From Streptococcus saliviloxodontae (GTDB lineage Bacteria > Bacillota > Bacilli > Lactobacillales > Streptococcaceae), in contig NZ_JAFBEI010000009.1 of assembly GCF_016908655.1 (NCBI RefSeq), positions 1 to 54,705 on the forward strand: a DNA stretch of 54,705 nt. Reading direction: 5' to 3'. Of this stretch, positions 26,996-35,448 are shown in pieces; positions within the stretch are counted from its first letter, which is position 1; each line of letters opens with the position of its first letter. A model generated the notes under the pieces. That model saw only the letters and a program-made list of their open reading frames with translations, did not search any database and was not told the DNA's origin. The translations under genes and the position numbers were made by a program.

Positions 26996-29404
26996 ATGGC
27001 TAAAAAAAATACAAAAAAACGGGCAGCGACAGGAAAAAAGCGCCCAACTAAGGCAGATTTAGAAAAACGACAAGCTCTTAATCGGATGCTGACAGCTCTT
27101 TCGATTACTTTTGTCCTCTTTTTCGGAGTGATCCGACTGGGGATTTTTGGGGTGACAGTTTATAATATGGTACGTTTCTTTGTGGGTAGTCTAGCTTATC
27201 CAGTGATTGCAGTTTGGCTTTTCTACCTTTTTGCCTTTCGTCTATTTAAAAAAGTACAGGGTCTAGGGACAGGCCTTTTCTTATCGGCGATAGGTCTTCT
27301 TTTAGAATACCATGCTTATCTTTTCACCTTTACGACATTGTCCGGTCAAGAAGTCTTATCAAGCAGCATGAGATTGGTTATAGATGATTTGATTGGCTTT
27401 AAGGTGAGTCATTTTTTGGGTGGTGGTATGATGGGAGCCATCCTTTACAAACCAACCGCTTTCTTATTCACTAATATCGGTGCTTTCTTGATAGGTCTTT
27501 TGTTTATTGGATTTGGTGCCTTTGTGATGAGCCCATACGGTATCGAGGAGTTGATGGCTTATTTTTCTGAAAAATGGCATGCGCTGGGTGACGAGATGGA
27601 AGTACGAAGGCAAAAACGATTTGCTGAGCGAGAACTCCGTCAGGCAGAGGAAGAGCAAAAAGCTAAGGAAAAAGCCAAAGCAGAAGAAGCTAGACGACTG
27701 GAAGAATTAGTTGTGGATGATGAGACCGGTGAGATTCTTTATGATAAGGCAGTGGATGATCCAGTTCATTTTGAGGATTTACCTGAGACCTATCAGGAAC
27801 CAGAGATTCTCGCTTATGAGCCAGAGATACCAGCAGCGTCTAGATATCCAGAACAGGATTTCCCTGTTTACGATGAGCCTGCTTACCCAGAAGAAATCAA
27901 CATTGATCAGTTTGATGATAGCATGCAAACTGATAGTGGGTCTGTTTCGGTTGATTTCACAGTCAAGCAGATGCTCATGTACAAGTTGCCATCTATTGAC
28001 CTCTTTGCACCTGACAAACCTAAAAACCAGTCTAAAGAAAAGAAAATTGTTCGCGATAACATTCGGATATTGGAAGACACCTTCAAGAGTTTTGGGATTA
28101 GTGTCAAGGTAGAACGTGCAGAGATTGGACCGTCAGTCACCAAGTATGAAATCAAGCCAGCTGTTGGCGTTCGTGTCAATCGTATTTCAAATCTAGCGGA
28201 TGATTTGGCACTGGCTTTGGCCGCCAAGGATGTTCGTATTGAAGCACCGATTCCAGGTAAATCTCTCGTGGGTATCGAGGTTCCCAACTCTGAGATTGCT
28301 ACCGTGTCCTTTCGAGAGCTCTGGGAACAATCAAAAACAGATCCAGATAAACTTTTGGAAGTGCCGTTGGGTAAAGCTGTTAATGGCTCAGCTCGTAGTT
28401 TTGATTTGGCGCGTATGCCCCACTTGCTAGTGGCAGGTTCGACAGGTTCTGGTAAATCAGTTGCGGTCAACGGTATTATTTCTTCGATTTTGATGAAGGC
28501 ACGACCTGATCAGGTTAAATTTTTGATGATTGACCCCAAAATGGTTGAGTTGTCTGTCTATAATGATATTCCGCACCTTCTCATTCCAGTAGTGACCAAT
28601 CCTCGCAAGGCAGCTAAGGCACTACAAAAGGTTGTTGATGAGATGGAAAATCGTTATGAACTCTTTAGCCACTTTGGTGTCCGTAATATTGCAGGTTATA
28701 ATGCTAAGGTGGAGGAGTGGAACAGCCAGTCCCAAGAAAAGCAAATTCCCTTACCGCTTGTTGTAGTTATCGTAGATGAGTTGGCTGATTTGATGATGGT
28801 CGCTTCTAAAGAAGTTGAAGACGCCATCATTCGTTTGGGACAGAAGGCGCGTGCCGCTGGGATTCATATGATTCTTGCAACCCAACGTCCCTCTGTTGAT
28901 GTCATCTCAGGTTTGATTAAGGCTAACGTGCCATCTCGTGTCGCTTTTGCCGTTTCTTCTGGTACGGACAGCCGTACCATTCTGGATGAAAATGGCGCTG
29001 AGAAACTCCTCGGTCGAGGAGATATGCTCTTTAAGCCTATCGATGAAAATCACCCAGTCCGCCTCCAAGGCTCCTTTATCTCAGACGATGATGTAGAGCG
29101 CATCGTAAGCTTTATCAAGAGCCAGGCAGATGCCCAGTACGATGATGCTTTTGATCCTGGAGAAGTAACAGAGAGTGATTTTTCAACTTCTGGTAATGGC
29201 GGGGCTAACGAGGGAGATCCCCTCTTTGAAGAAGCTAAAGCGCTTGTGCTTGAAACCCAAAAAGCTAGCGCCTCCATGCTACAACGCCGCCTCTCAGTCG
29301 GTTTTAATCGCGCGACAAGATTGATGGAAGAACTAGAAGAGGCAGGCGTTATCGGACCGGCTGAAGGAACCAAACCACGAAAAGTCCTTATGACCAATGC
29401 TTAG
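26996..29404 (+). CDS. ftsK: DNA translocase FtsK/SpoIIIE
   Basis: An 802-aa DNA pump that clears chromosomes from the division septum. It has about four N-terminal membrane helices (residues ~30–170), an acidic/proline linker (~190–330), the α/β motor with Walker A GSTGSGKS (481–488) and Walker B-type [13 protein letters not shown], and the C-terminal winged-helix γ domain (about 735–800) that reads orienting DNA sequences. I chose ATG 26996 ([11 protein letters not shown]); the open frame begins at TTG 26942 upstream of the promoter. No Shine–Dalgarno sequence is seen before the ATG. Confidence 0.95.
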   Translation: MAKKNTKKRAATGKKRPTKADLEKRQALNRMLTALSITFVLFFGVIRLGIFGVTVYNMVRFFVGSLAYPVIAVWLFYLFAFRLFKKVQGLGTGLFLSAIGLLLEYHAYLFTFTTLSGQEVLSSSMRLVIDDLIGFKVSHFLGGGMMGAILYKPTAFLFTNIGAFLIGLLFIGFGAFVMSPYGIEELMAYFSEKWHALGDEMEVRRQKRFAERELRQAEEEQKAKEKAKAEEARRLEELVVDDETGEILYDKAVDDPVHFEDLPETYQEPEILAYEPEIPAASRYPEQDFPVYDEPAYPEEINIDQFDDSMQTDSGSVSVDFTVKQMLMYKLPSIDLFAPDKPKNQSKEKKIVRDNIRILEDTFKSFGISVKVERAEIGPSVTKYEIKPAVGVRVNRISNLADDLALALAAKDVRIEAPIPGKSLVGIEVPNSEIATVSFRELWEQSKTDPDKLLEVPLGKAVNGSARSFDLARMPHLLVAGSTGSGKSVAVNGIISSILMKARPDQVKFLMIDPKMVELSVYNDIPHLLIPVVTNPRKAAKALQKVVDEMENRYELFSHFGVRNIAGYNAKVEEWNSQSQEKQIPLPLVVVIVDELADLMMVASKEVEDAIIRLGQKARAAGIHMILATQRPSVDVISGLIKANVPSRVAFAVSSGTDSRTILDENGAEKLLGRGDMLFKPIDENHPVRLQGSFISDDDVERIVSFIKSQADAQYDDAFDPGEVTESDFSTSGNGGANEGDPLFEEAKALVLETQKASASMLQRRLSVGFNRATRLMEELEEAGVIGPAEGTKPRKVLMTNA

Positions 29405-29557
29405 AAAAACAAGCACAATTTTATTGAGATTGGAACGTCAATCCCTTTATTGCAGATAGAAAAGCTATTTGTTTGGAGGCATATTATTTTTATATATAGG
29501 AACTCTTGAGCTTTCATCTTTATCTCGATGAATGTTGTCAAGACGCCTCTCTCCATA

Positions 29558-29597
29558 CAAAAAAGCCCCACTCTATTTACTTTAGAGTGGGGCTTTG
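29558..29597 (-). terminator. terminator of the DUF3397 gene
   Basis: A 14-bp GC-rich hairpin (AAAGCCCCACTCTA 29562–29575 with TAGAGTGGGGCTTT 29583–29596). On the minus strand it ends in TTTTTTG, so it serves the DUF3397 gene; the plus-strand tail is poorer in T. Confidence 0.8.
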
Positions 29598-29603
29598 CTT
29601 GCA

Positions 29604-29954
29604 TTAGAGGATAAAACTGAGGATTAGGGTTACGATATAAAAGAGAGTAGTTGTTAAAAATGCTGAACGCCAGAAGATTTTGAGCCAACGACGGTAACTA
29701 AGGATGCGTTTTTTTCGGCTTAATCCAAGGGCAATACCACTAGCAAGTACAGCCATTACCATAAGGTAATAGAAAATAACGCTATTCGCAAAGAAGTGGG
29801 TAGAAATAGAAATAATCTCAACGGCATAAAGAGGAAGAGTGAGATCAGGAAATTTGATACCGTACTGTGTCAGGTTAAAGAGGCGAATGATAGCAATCAC
29901 AAAGAGTGGTGTTAAGAATAGCAATAAAATTGCGATGATAGTATAAATAGTCAT
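29604..29954 (-). CDS. DUF3397 membrane protein
   Basis: A 116-aa protein with four hydrophobic segments (about residues 4–24, 38–55, 60–80 and 95–115), matching the DUF3397 family of Firmicutes. The loop SRKKRILSYRRWLKIFWRS is basic and probably cytoplasmic. The function is unknown. It is convergent with ftsK and divergent from rplK. Confidence 0.75.
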   Translation of the reverse strand: MTIYTIIAILLLFLTPLFVIAIIRLFNLTQYGIKFPDLTLPLYAVEIISISTHFFANSVIFYYLMVMAVLASGIALGLSRKKRILSYRRWLKIFWRSAFLTTTLFYIVTLILSFIL

Positions 29955-30018
29955 ACCCTTATTTTATCTCTATTTAAAAAACTTGTAAACTTTTTAAGGA
30001 AAAAAGAATAGAAAATCC

Positions 30019-30046
30019 TTGCTTTCTATTTTGAATCTTGTATAAT
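30019..30046 (+). promoter_or_regulatory. promoter of rplKA
   Basis: TTGCTT (30019–30024), a 16-base spacer and TATAAT (30041–30046). The ~75-base leader has a short hairpin, GTATG/CATAC. Confidence 0.75.
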
Positions 30047-30129
30047 AGTAAGGGTATGTGTTAAAGCATACTTGTGGGAGGTAAAAATTTTCAATTACCG
30101 CCAAAACCACAACAGGAGGATTTTATAAA

Positions 30130-30555
30130 ATGGCTAAAAAAGTCGAAAACATCGTAAAACTTCAAATTCCTGCTGGTAAAGCGACACCAGCTCCACCAGT
30201 TGGTCCAGCTCTTGGTCAAGCAGGTATCAACATCATGGGATTCACAAAAGAGTTCAACGCTCGTACAGCTGATCAAGCTGGTATGATCATCCCAGTTGTT
30301 ATCTCAGTTTATGAAGATAAATCATTTGATTTCATCTGTAAAACACCACCAGCTGCTGTTCTTTTGAAAAAAGCTGCAGGTGTTGAAAAAGGTTCAGGTA
30401 CTCCAAACACAACTAAAGTTGCTTCAGTAACTCGTGCACAAGTACAAGAAATCGCTGAAACTAAAATGCCAGATTTGAACGCTGCAAACATTGAGTCTGC
30501 AATGCGTATGATCGAAGGTACTGCTCGTTCTATGGGATTCACTGTTACTGACTAA
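30130..30555 (+). CDS. rplK: 50S ribosomal protein L11
   Basis: A 141-aa ribosomal protein of the GTPase-associated centre. It has the proline-rich N-terminal segment ([20 protein letters not shown]) and the C-terminal RNA-binding domain ending [16 protein letters not shown] (30114–30119) precedes ATG. The codon use is that of a highly expressed gene. It forms an operon with rplA. Confidence 0.98.
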   Translation: MAKKVENIVKLQIPAGKATPAPPVGPALGQAGINIMGFTKEFNARTADQAGMIIPVVISVYEDKSFDFICKTPPAAVLLKKAAGVEKGSGTPNTTKVASVTRAQVQEIAETKMPDLNAANIESAMRMIEGTARSMGFTVTD

Positions 30556-30575
30556 TCAGTAAGAAACCCCTATTA

Positions 30576-30613
30576 CCCGCAAGACTTCATCGTAATTTGA
30601 TGAGTGACGTGGG
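30576..30613 (+). promoter_or_regulatory. possible L1 autoregulatory RNA site
   Basis: CCCGC (30576–30580) can pair with GTGGG (30609–30613), and TTCATC (30586–30591) with GATGAG (30599–30604), leaving an asymmetric internal loop. Two helices around such a loop, just before rplA, resemble the rRNA-like site that L1 binds to control its own message. This is inference from shape. Confidence 0.4.
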
Positions 30614-30655
30614 AGATGAAAATCGTTAAGACCACATTACAAGGAGAATTTTAAA

Positions 30656-31345
30656 ATGGCTAAAAAAAGCAAACAATTACGTGCTGCTCTTGAAAAAATC
30701 GACAGCACAAAACTTTACAGCGTAGAAGAAGCTGTAGCTCTTGCAAAAGAAACTAACTTTGCAAAATTTGATGCAACTGTTGAAGTTGCTTACAACTTGA
30801 ACATTGATGTTCGTAAAGCAGACCAACAAATCCGTGGTGCAATGGTATTGCCAAACGGTTCAGGTAAAACTCAACGCGTTCTTGTATTTGCTCGTGGTGC
30901 TAAAGCTGAAGAAGCTAAAGCAGCTGGTGCAGACTTCGTTGGTGAAGAAGAACTTGTTGCAAAAATCAACGACGGTTGGTTGGACTTTGACGTGGTTATC
31001 GCAACTCCAGATATGATGGCAGTTGTAGGTCGTCTTGGACGTGTCCTTGGACCACGTAACTTGATGCCAAACCCTAAAACTGGTACAGTAACTATGGATG
31101 TTACTAAAGCAGTTGAAGAGTCTAAAGGTGGTAAAATCACTTACCGTGCTGACAAAGCTGGTATCGTTCAAGCTATCGTTGGTAAAGTTTCATTTGACGC
31201 AGACAAATTGGTTGAAAACTTCAAAGCTTTCAACGATGTTATCGTTAAAGCTAAACCAGCTACTGCAAAAGGAACTTACATCCAAAGCCTTACAATCACA
31301 ACTACACAAGGTGTAGGTATCAAAGTTGATACAAACTCACTTTAA
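30656..31345 (+). CDS. rplA: 50S ribosomal protein L1
   Basis: A 229-aa protein of the ribosomal L1 stalk. The family signature [17 protein letters not shown] is near residues 160–176, and [18 protein letters not shown] is near 125–142. AAGGAG precedes ATG. It is co-transcribed with rplK and ends at a strong terminator. Confidence 0.98.
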   Translation: MAKKSKQLRAALEKIDSTKLYSVEEAVALAKETNFAKFDATVEVAYNLNIDVRKADQQIRGAMVLPNGSGKTQRVLVFARGAKAEEAKAAGADFVGEEELVAKINDGWLDFDVVIATPDMMAVVGRLGRVLGPRNLMPNPKTGTVTMDVTKAVEESKGGKITYRADKAGIVQAIVGKVSFDADKLVENFKAFNDVIVKAKPATAKGTYIQSLTITTTQGVGIKVDTNSL

Positions 31346-31365
31346 TCAGTAGTTTATTATAAAAG

Positions 31366-31395
31366 AAATCTAAGACTTAGGTCTTAGATTTTTTT
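31366..31395 (+). terminator. terminator of rplKA
   Basis: AAATCTAAGAC (31366–31376) pairs with GTCTTAGATTT around a 4-base loop, followed by T5. Confidence 0.9.
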
Positions 31396-31682
31396 GATGT
31401 TATCCTATAAGAGTTAACAGATTTTTGAGAAGAATGCTATGTCTAAGACCAGGAGTCAAGTACTATCAACTACGTGTTCAAGGTTTTATAGTTGGTACTC
31501 TGAGTGTTTGGAAATTATTGTCAAGGTTTTGCTTTCCTACTGAAACGTTATGAAATTCTCTAGAAGGCTTCTTCATTTTGTTAGGTGATTGAGCTATTTT
31601 ATGATAAAATAGTAGGGATAGAAATGATGTGTAACTCGTCGGAGATGTTATACTATCTGTAAAATTAAAAAAGGAGTTAAAA
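31396..31682 (+). promoter_or_regulatory. pyrH upstream region with two extended −10 elements
   Basis: No gene is seen in this stretch. It contains TGATAAAAT (31602–31610), set in a perfect inverted repeat CTATTTTA/TAAAATAG (31594–31612), and TGTTATACT (31646–31654). Further up, AGTAC and CAACTA (31459–31472) can pair with TAGTTG and GTACT (31489–31499), with a bulge, to form an imperfect hairpin without a T tail. Confidence 0.5.
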
Positions 31683-32411
31683 ATGGGACAACCTAAGTAC
31701 AAACGTGTCTTAATTAAATTATCAGGTGAAGCACTTGCTGGTGAACGTGGTGTCGGAATTGACCTTCCAACTGTTCAAGCAATGGCCAAAGAAATTGCAG
31801 AAGTTGCTTCTTCTGGTGTAGAGATTGCCCTTGTTATCGGTGGTGGTAATCTTTGGCGTGGAGAGCCAGCAGCAGAAGCAGGTATGGATCGTGTTCAGGC
31901 AGACTACACTGGAATGTTAGGAACTGTTATGAATGCCCTTGTTATGGCTGACAGTTTAAATCAATTGAATATTGATACTCGTGTGCAAACAGCAATTGCG
32001 ATGAATAATGTTGCTGAGCCTTACATTCGTGGTCGTGCTCTTCGCCATCTTGAAAAAGGACGTATTGTTATTTTCGGTGCTGGAATCGGTTCACCATACT
32101 TCTCAACAGATACAACAGCAGCTCTTCGTGCAGCTGAAATCGAAGCAGATGCTATTCTTATGGCGAAAAATGGTGTTGATGGTGTCTATAATGATGATCC
32201 ACGTAAAAATGCAGATGCTGTTAAATTTGATGAATTGACACACGTGGAAGTGATCAAGCGTGGTCTTAAAATCATGGATGCAACAGCTTCTACCCTATCA
32301 ATGGATAATGATATTGACCTCGTGGTGTTCAATATGAACGAACCAGGTAATATCAAACGTGTTGTCTTCGGTGAGCAAATCGGTACAACTGTTTCAAATA
32401 AATCAAACTAA
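31683..32411 (+). CDS. pyrH: UMP kinase
   Basis: A 242-aa amino-acid-kinase-fold enzyme that phosphorylates UMP to UDP. The opening [10 protein letters not shown], the GGGNLWRG loop and [10 protein letters not shown] near the C-terminus are typical. AAAGGAG precedes ATG. The gene lies upstream of frr, the usual bacterial order. Confidence 0.97.
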   Translation: MGQPKYKRVLIKLSGEALAGERGVGIDLPTVQAMAKEIAEVASSGVEIALVIGGGNLWRGEPAAEAGMDRVQADYTGMLGTVMNALVMADSLNQLNIDTRVQTAIAMNNVAEPYIRGRALRHLEKGRIVIFGAGIGSPYFSTDTTAALRAAEIEADAILMAKNGVDGVYNDDPRKNADAVKFDELTHVEVIKRGLKIMDATASTLSMDNDIDLVVFNMNEPGNIKRVVFGEQIGTTVSNKSN

Positions 32412-32559
32412 GTTATCTACTAACATTGATTAGAATAGAGCTAGAGACCATACCAAAAAGGGAGACTCTTCTAGACTTTTTATGTCTGTTTTCTTTTTAG
32501 CTAGTTTATCTAGTGAGTTTAGGTCTCTTACTACATCATACATAAGGAGAATTACTAAA

Positions 32560-33117
32560 ATGGCTAACGCTATTATCGAAAAAGCGCAAGAACGCTTTCA
32601 ACAATCACACCAATCACTTGCACGTGAGTTTGCATCAATTCGTGCAGGACGTGCCAATGCGAGTCTTTTAGACCGTATTGAGGTCGAATACTATGGCGCA
32701 CCAACGCCACTTAACCAATTGGCTTCAATCACAGTTCCTGAAGCACGTGTTCTTTTGATCTCACCATTCGATAAAGGTTCAATTAAAGATATTGAACGTG
32801 CGATCAACGAATCTGATCTTGGTATCAACCCAGCAAATGATGGTTCAGTGATTCGATTGGTTATCCCAGCACTTACAGAAGAAACACGTAAGGACTTGGC
32901 TAAAGAAGTGAAAAAAGTTGGTGAAAATGCCAAAATTGCGATCCGTAATATTCGCCGTGATGCTATGGATGACGCTAAAAAACAAGAGAAAGACAAAGAA
33001 ATCACAGAAGATGAATTGAAAACTCTTGAAAAAGATATCCAAAAAGCAACTGATGATGCTGTTAAGAAAATCGACAGCATGACAGCAGAAAAAGAAAAAG
33101 AATTGCTTACTGTCTAA
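32560..33117 (+). CDS. frr: ribosome recycling factor
   Basis: A 185-aa protein that splits ribosomes after termination together with EF-G. It begins [16 protein letters not shown], carries [11 protein letters not shown] near residue 30, and has a highly charged helical C-terminus. I chose ATG 32560 with TAAGGAGA upstream; the open frame runs back to 32482 without a ribosome site. The 148-base gap after pyrH includes a possible long-range pairing (AGAGACC 32443–32449 with GGTCTCT 32522–32528). Confidence 0.97.
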   Translation: MANAIIEKAQERFQQSHQSLAREFASIRAGRANASLLDRIEVEYYGAPTPLNQLASITVPEARVLLISPFDKGSIKDIERAINESDLGINPANDGSVIRLVIPALTEETRKDLAKEVKKVGENAKIAIRNIRRDAMDDAKKQEKDKEITEDELKTLEKDIQKATDDAVKKIDSMTAEKEKELLTV

Positions 33118-33135
33118 GTTTAAGCAACTGATGTA

Positions 33136-33160
33136 GGGAGTGGGCATCCACTCCCTTTTT
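33136..33160 (+). terminator. terminator between frr and cvfB
   Basis: GGGAGTGG (33136–33143), loop GCAT, CCACTCCC (33148–33155) and T5. The cvfB ribosome site begins only 3 bases later. Confidence 0.85.
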
Positions 33161-33173
33161 AAGAGGAAATAAA

Positions 33174-34040
33174 ATGAATCAATTATTAGGACAAACGATT
33201 ACAGCTCTGGTGACAGATGAAAATGCATCTTTCTATTTTGTTCAAAAAGATGGTGTTACATTTGCCTTATCAAAGGAAGAGGGAGCACACCAACTCGGTG
33301 ATATGGTGACAGGCTTTGCCTACACGGATCAAAAACAAAAACCACGCTTGACAACCAAAGAGATCAAGAGTCAGCAAGACTCTTACGGTTGGGGAACGGT
33401 GACTGATGTTCGTCGTGATTTGGGTGTTTTTGTGGATACAGGCATTCCAGACAAGGAAATTGTTGTTTCTTTAGATGTTCTACCTGAACTTAAGGAGCTT
33501 TGGCCAAAGAAAGGTGATAAGCTCTACATTCGACTAGATATCGATAAAAAAGACCGCATCTGGGGCATTCCAGCAGAGCCAGAGGTCTTCCAAAAGATGG
33601 CTGGTCCTGCTTACAACAACATGCAAAATCAAAATTGGCCTGCCGTCGTTTATCGCCTCAAACTGACAGGAACTTTTGTTTACCTACCTGAGAACAATAT
33701 GCTTGGTTTTATTCATCCTTCTGAACGTTACAGTGAGCCAAGACTAGGTCAGGTATTAGATGCTCGTGTCATCGGCTTTAGAGAGGTTGACCGCACGCTA
33801 AACCTCTCTCTTAAACCACGTTCATTTGAAATGCTAGAAAATGATGCTCAGATGATTTTGACTTACCTAGAATCAAATGGTGGTTTTATGACACTGAACG
33901 ATAAATCATCTCCAGAAGATATCAAGGCAACTTTCGGCATTTCTAAAGGTCAGTTTAAAAAAGCACTCGGTGGCTTGATGAAAGCTAAAAAAATTAAGCA
34001 AGATCAATTTGGAACAGAATTGACTGCTTCTCGGAACTAA
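33174..34040 (+). CDS. cvfB: CvfB-type S1 RNA-binding protein
   Basis: A 288-aa protein of the CvfB family: S1-like RNA-binding domains (RRDLGVFVDTGIPDKEIVVS near 82–101; a further one around 150–215) and a C-terminal winged helix (residues ~235–285). In Staphylococcus, CvfB affects virulence gene expression. AGAGGA lies 7 bases before ATG. A full terminator stands right before the gene, so expression would depend on read-through or an unseen promoter inside frr. Confidence 0.88.
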   Translation: MNQLLGQTITALVTDENASFYFVQKDGVTFALSKEEGAHQLGDMVTGFAYTDQKQKPRLTTKEIKSQQDSYGWGTVTDVRRDLGVFVDTGIPDKEIVVSLDVLPELKELWPKKGDKLYIRLDIDKKDRIWGIPAEPEVFQKMAGPAYNNMQNQNWPAVVYRLKLTGTFVYLPENNMLGFIHPSERYSEPRLGQVLDARVIGFREVDRTLNLSLKPRSFEMLENDAQMILTYLESNGGFMTLNDKSSPEDIKATFGISKGQFKKALGGLMKAKKIKQDQFGTELTASRN

Positions 34041-34045
34041 TATGG

Positions 34046-34083
34046 AAAAGTTAAGAATGGATGTTTCATTCTTAACTTTTTTT
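34046..34083 (+). terminator. terminator after cvfB
   Basis: AAAAGTTAAGAATG (34046–34059) pairs perfectly with CATTCTTAACTTTT (34067–34080), followed by T. Confidence 0.9.
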
Positions 34084-34309
34084 AATGCAAAAAATATTCA
34101 GATATGCAATATAATATCATGAAAGCTTGAAAACACTGATGTAAGTGATATTACTTTTTCATTTCAATTTTTATAAAAATCATCTTTATTGATTTGATGA
34201 GAATATGAATAAAAAATTAGAGAGAAGATCTAAAAATACTTGATGACATAAAAGAAGGTGTTATGATAGAATTGATATAACAATAAAGAACTTTGTTCAA
34301 TTAAATGAT

Positions 34310-34337
34310 TTGACGAGACTAATATTTGTGCTAAAAT
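34310..34337 (+). promoter_or_regulatory. promoter of the rgg gene
   Basis: TTGACG (34310–34315), a 16-base spacer and TAAAAT (34332–34337) with an extended TG. The 226 bases between the cvfB terminator and this promoter are AT-rich; I saw no gene and no convincing short hydrophobic peptide there on either strand. Confidence 0.7.
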
Positions 34338-34446
34338 AAAAGGAAATCATGTTTTAGAAAAGGAGAGATTATTAAAGCGTCGTAAATGTAATAAATTATC
34401 AATTGATAAAACTATTTAATAAATGCATAGGGGAGAGAGAGCGTAT

Positions 34447-35319
34447 ATGCAAACAAAAGAACAGTTACATCAAGATTTTGGAAAAATTTTTAAAGAAATT
34501 CGATTATCACGAAATATGTCCTTGCAAGAGGTTTCAGAAGGTATTGTATCAGTGTCACAGTTGTCACGATTCGAGAGAGGGATCAGTAACGTCACTATCA
34601 ATATCTTCTATGAATGCCTCAATAGGATGAATACGACTGTCAATGAGTTTTTATTGATTAGTCAAAACTACAACCTTTCAGATGATTTGCAGTTTTTTGA
34701 AAATTTGTCGAAAGCTATTGAGAGTCATAATATTGTTAAGTTGGAAACGATTGTCAGTCACTGTCAAAATCTTCAAAAGCAAAATCCTAATGTCAAAAAA
34801 TACCAATTAAATTTGACTGCTGCTAAAGCCCATTATCTGTTTTTACATGATAATAGAATGTTAAAGGCAACAGAACTACAATTTTTAACGGATTACCTTT
34901 TTTCTGTTGATGAGTGGGGAAGTTACGAGTTGAATTTGTTTACGGTTTGTGTTGATTTTTTCCAAGCGGATATGTTGGATGTCTTTGCTAGTGAAATGTT
35001 GGCAAGAACACAATTTTACTCAAATGTTCCAGAAAATAGAACCATTGTGCAACGCATGTTGTTAAAGGTGATTAGAATTTGTATTCTAGATGACAACCTT
35101 CAATTAGCAAGACGATTCATTACCTATTTAGAACATATCGATATTCCAGATACCTATGTGTATGAAAAAATATTGATTAAATTTAACAGAGCATTCTATT
35201 CTTACCGACTAGGTTATTCTAATGCTATGTCTGACATTCAAGAATGTTTGAGTGTTTTGAAGAGTTTAGAGTGTTATTCGGTAGTAGAAACATTAGAAAA
35301 AGATTTGCAAAAACTTTAG
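34447..35319 (+). CDS. Rgg/MutR-family transcriptional regulator
   Basis: A 290-aa regulator with an N-terminal XRE-type helix-turn-helix (residues ~8–65: MSLQEVSEG, then VSQLSRFERGISNVTI) and a long helical C-terminal domain that in this family binds peptides. I chose ATG 34447; GGGGAG lies 11 bases upstream, and ATG 34423 upstream lacks a ribosome site. It lies directly upstream of the glucosyltransferase gene in the same direction, like rgg–gtfG in S. gordonii, where Rgg activates the glucosyltransferase. Control of the neighbour is inferred. No cognate peptide gene was found. Confidence 0.88.
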   Translation: MQTKEQLHQDFGKIFKEIRLSRNMSLQEVSEGIVSVSQLSRFERGISNVTINIFYECLNRMNTTVNEFLLISQNYNLSDDLQFFENLSKAIESHNIVKLETIVSHCQNLQKQNPNVKKYQLNLTAAKAHYLFLHDNRMLKATELQFLTDYLFSVDEWGSYELNLFTVCVDFFQADMLDVFASEMLARTQFYSNVPENRTIVQRMLLKVIRICILDDNLQLARRFITYLEHIDIPDTYVYEKILIKFNRAFYSYRLGYSNAMSDIQECLSVLKSLECYSVVETLEKDLQKL

Positions 35320-35365
35320 TCTGTCCCATATAGGCAAAGAAATAAAGAGTGTGACTAATATCCTA

Positions 35366-35412
35366 TATAATCTATAGTTAAGATAATGGGTGTTTTTTAA
35401 GAAAACCATTAT
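35366..35412 (+). promoter_or_regulatory. glucosyltransferase promoter and leader hairpin
   Basis: TATAAT (35366–35371) has no proper −35, as expected for an activator-dependent promoter; GTGTGACTAAT just upstream could be part of the activator site. In the leader, ATAATGG (35383–35389) pairs with CCATTAT (35406–35412), continued by TTTT/AAAA. Confidence 0.5.
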
Positions 35413-35448
35413 TGAGTTTACATCTTTATTGACTATAGGAGGCTAAAA

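Noticed and set aside
29050..29397. 115-codon minus-strand open frame within ftsK
   Set aside because: Antisense shadow of the conserved ftsK C-terminus, without ribosome site or recognisable protein.
30860..31171. Minus-strand open frames across rplA
   Set aside because: Strong codon bias of the ribosomal gene leaves antisense frames open; low-complexity translations.
34081..34309. Short peptide genes as an Rgg-type signal
   Set aside because: Candidates such as MQKIFRYAI or MILYCISEYFLH are too short and lack ribosome sites.
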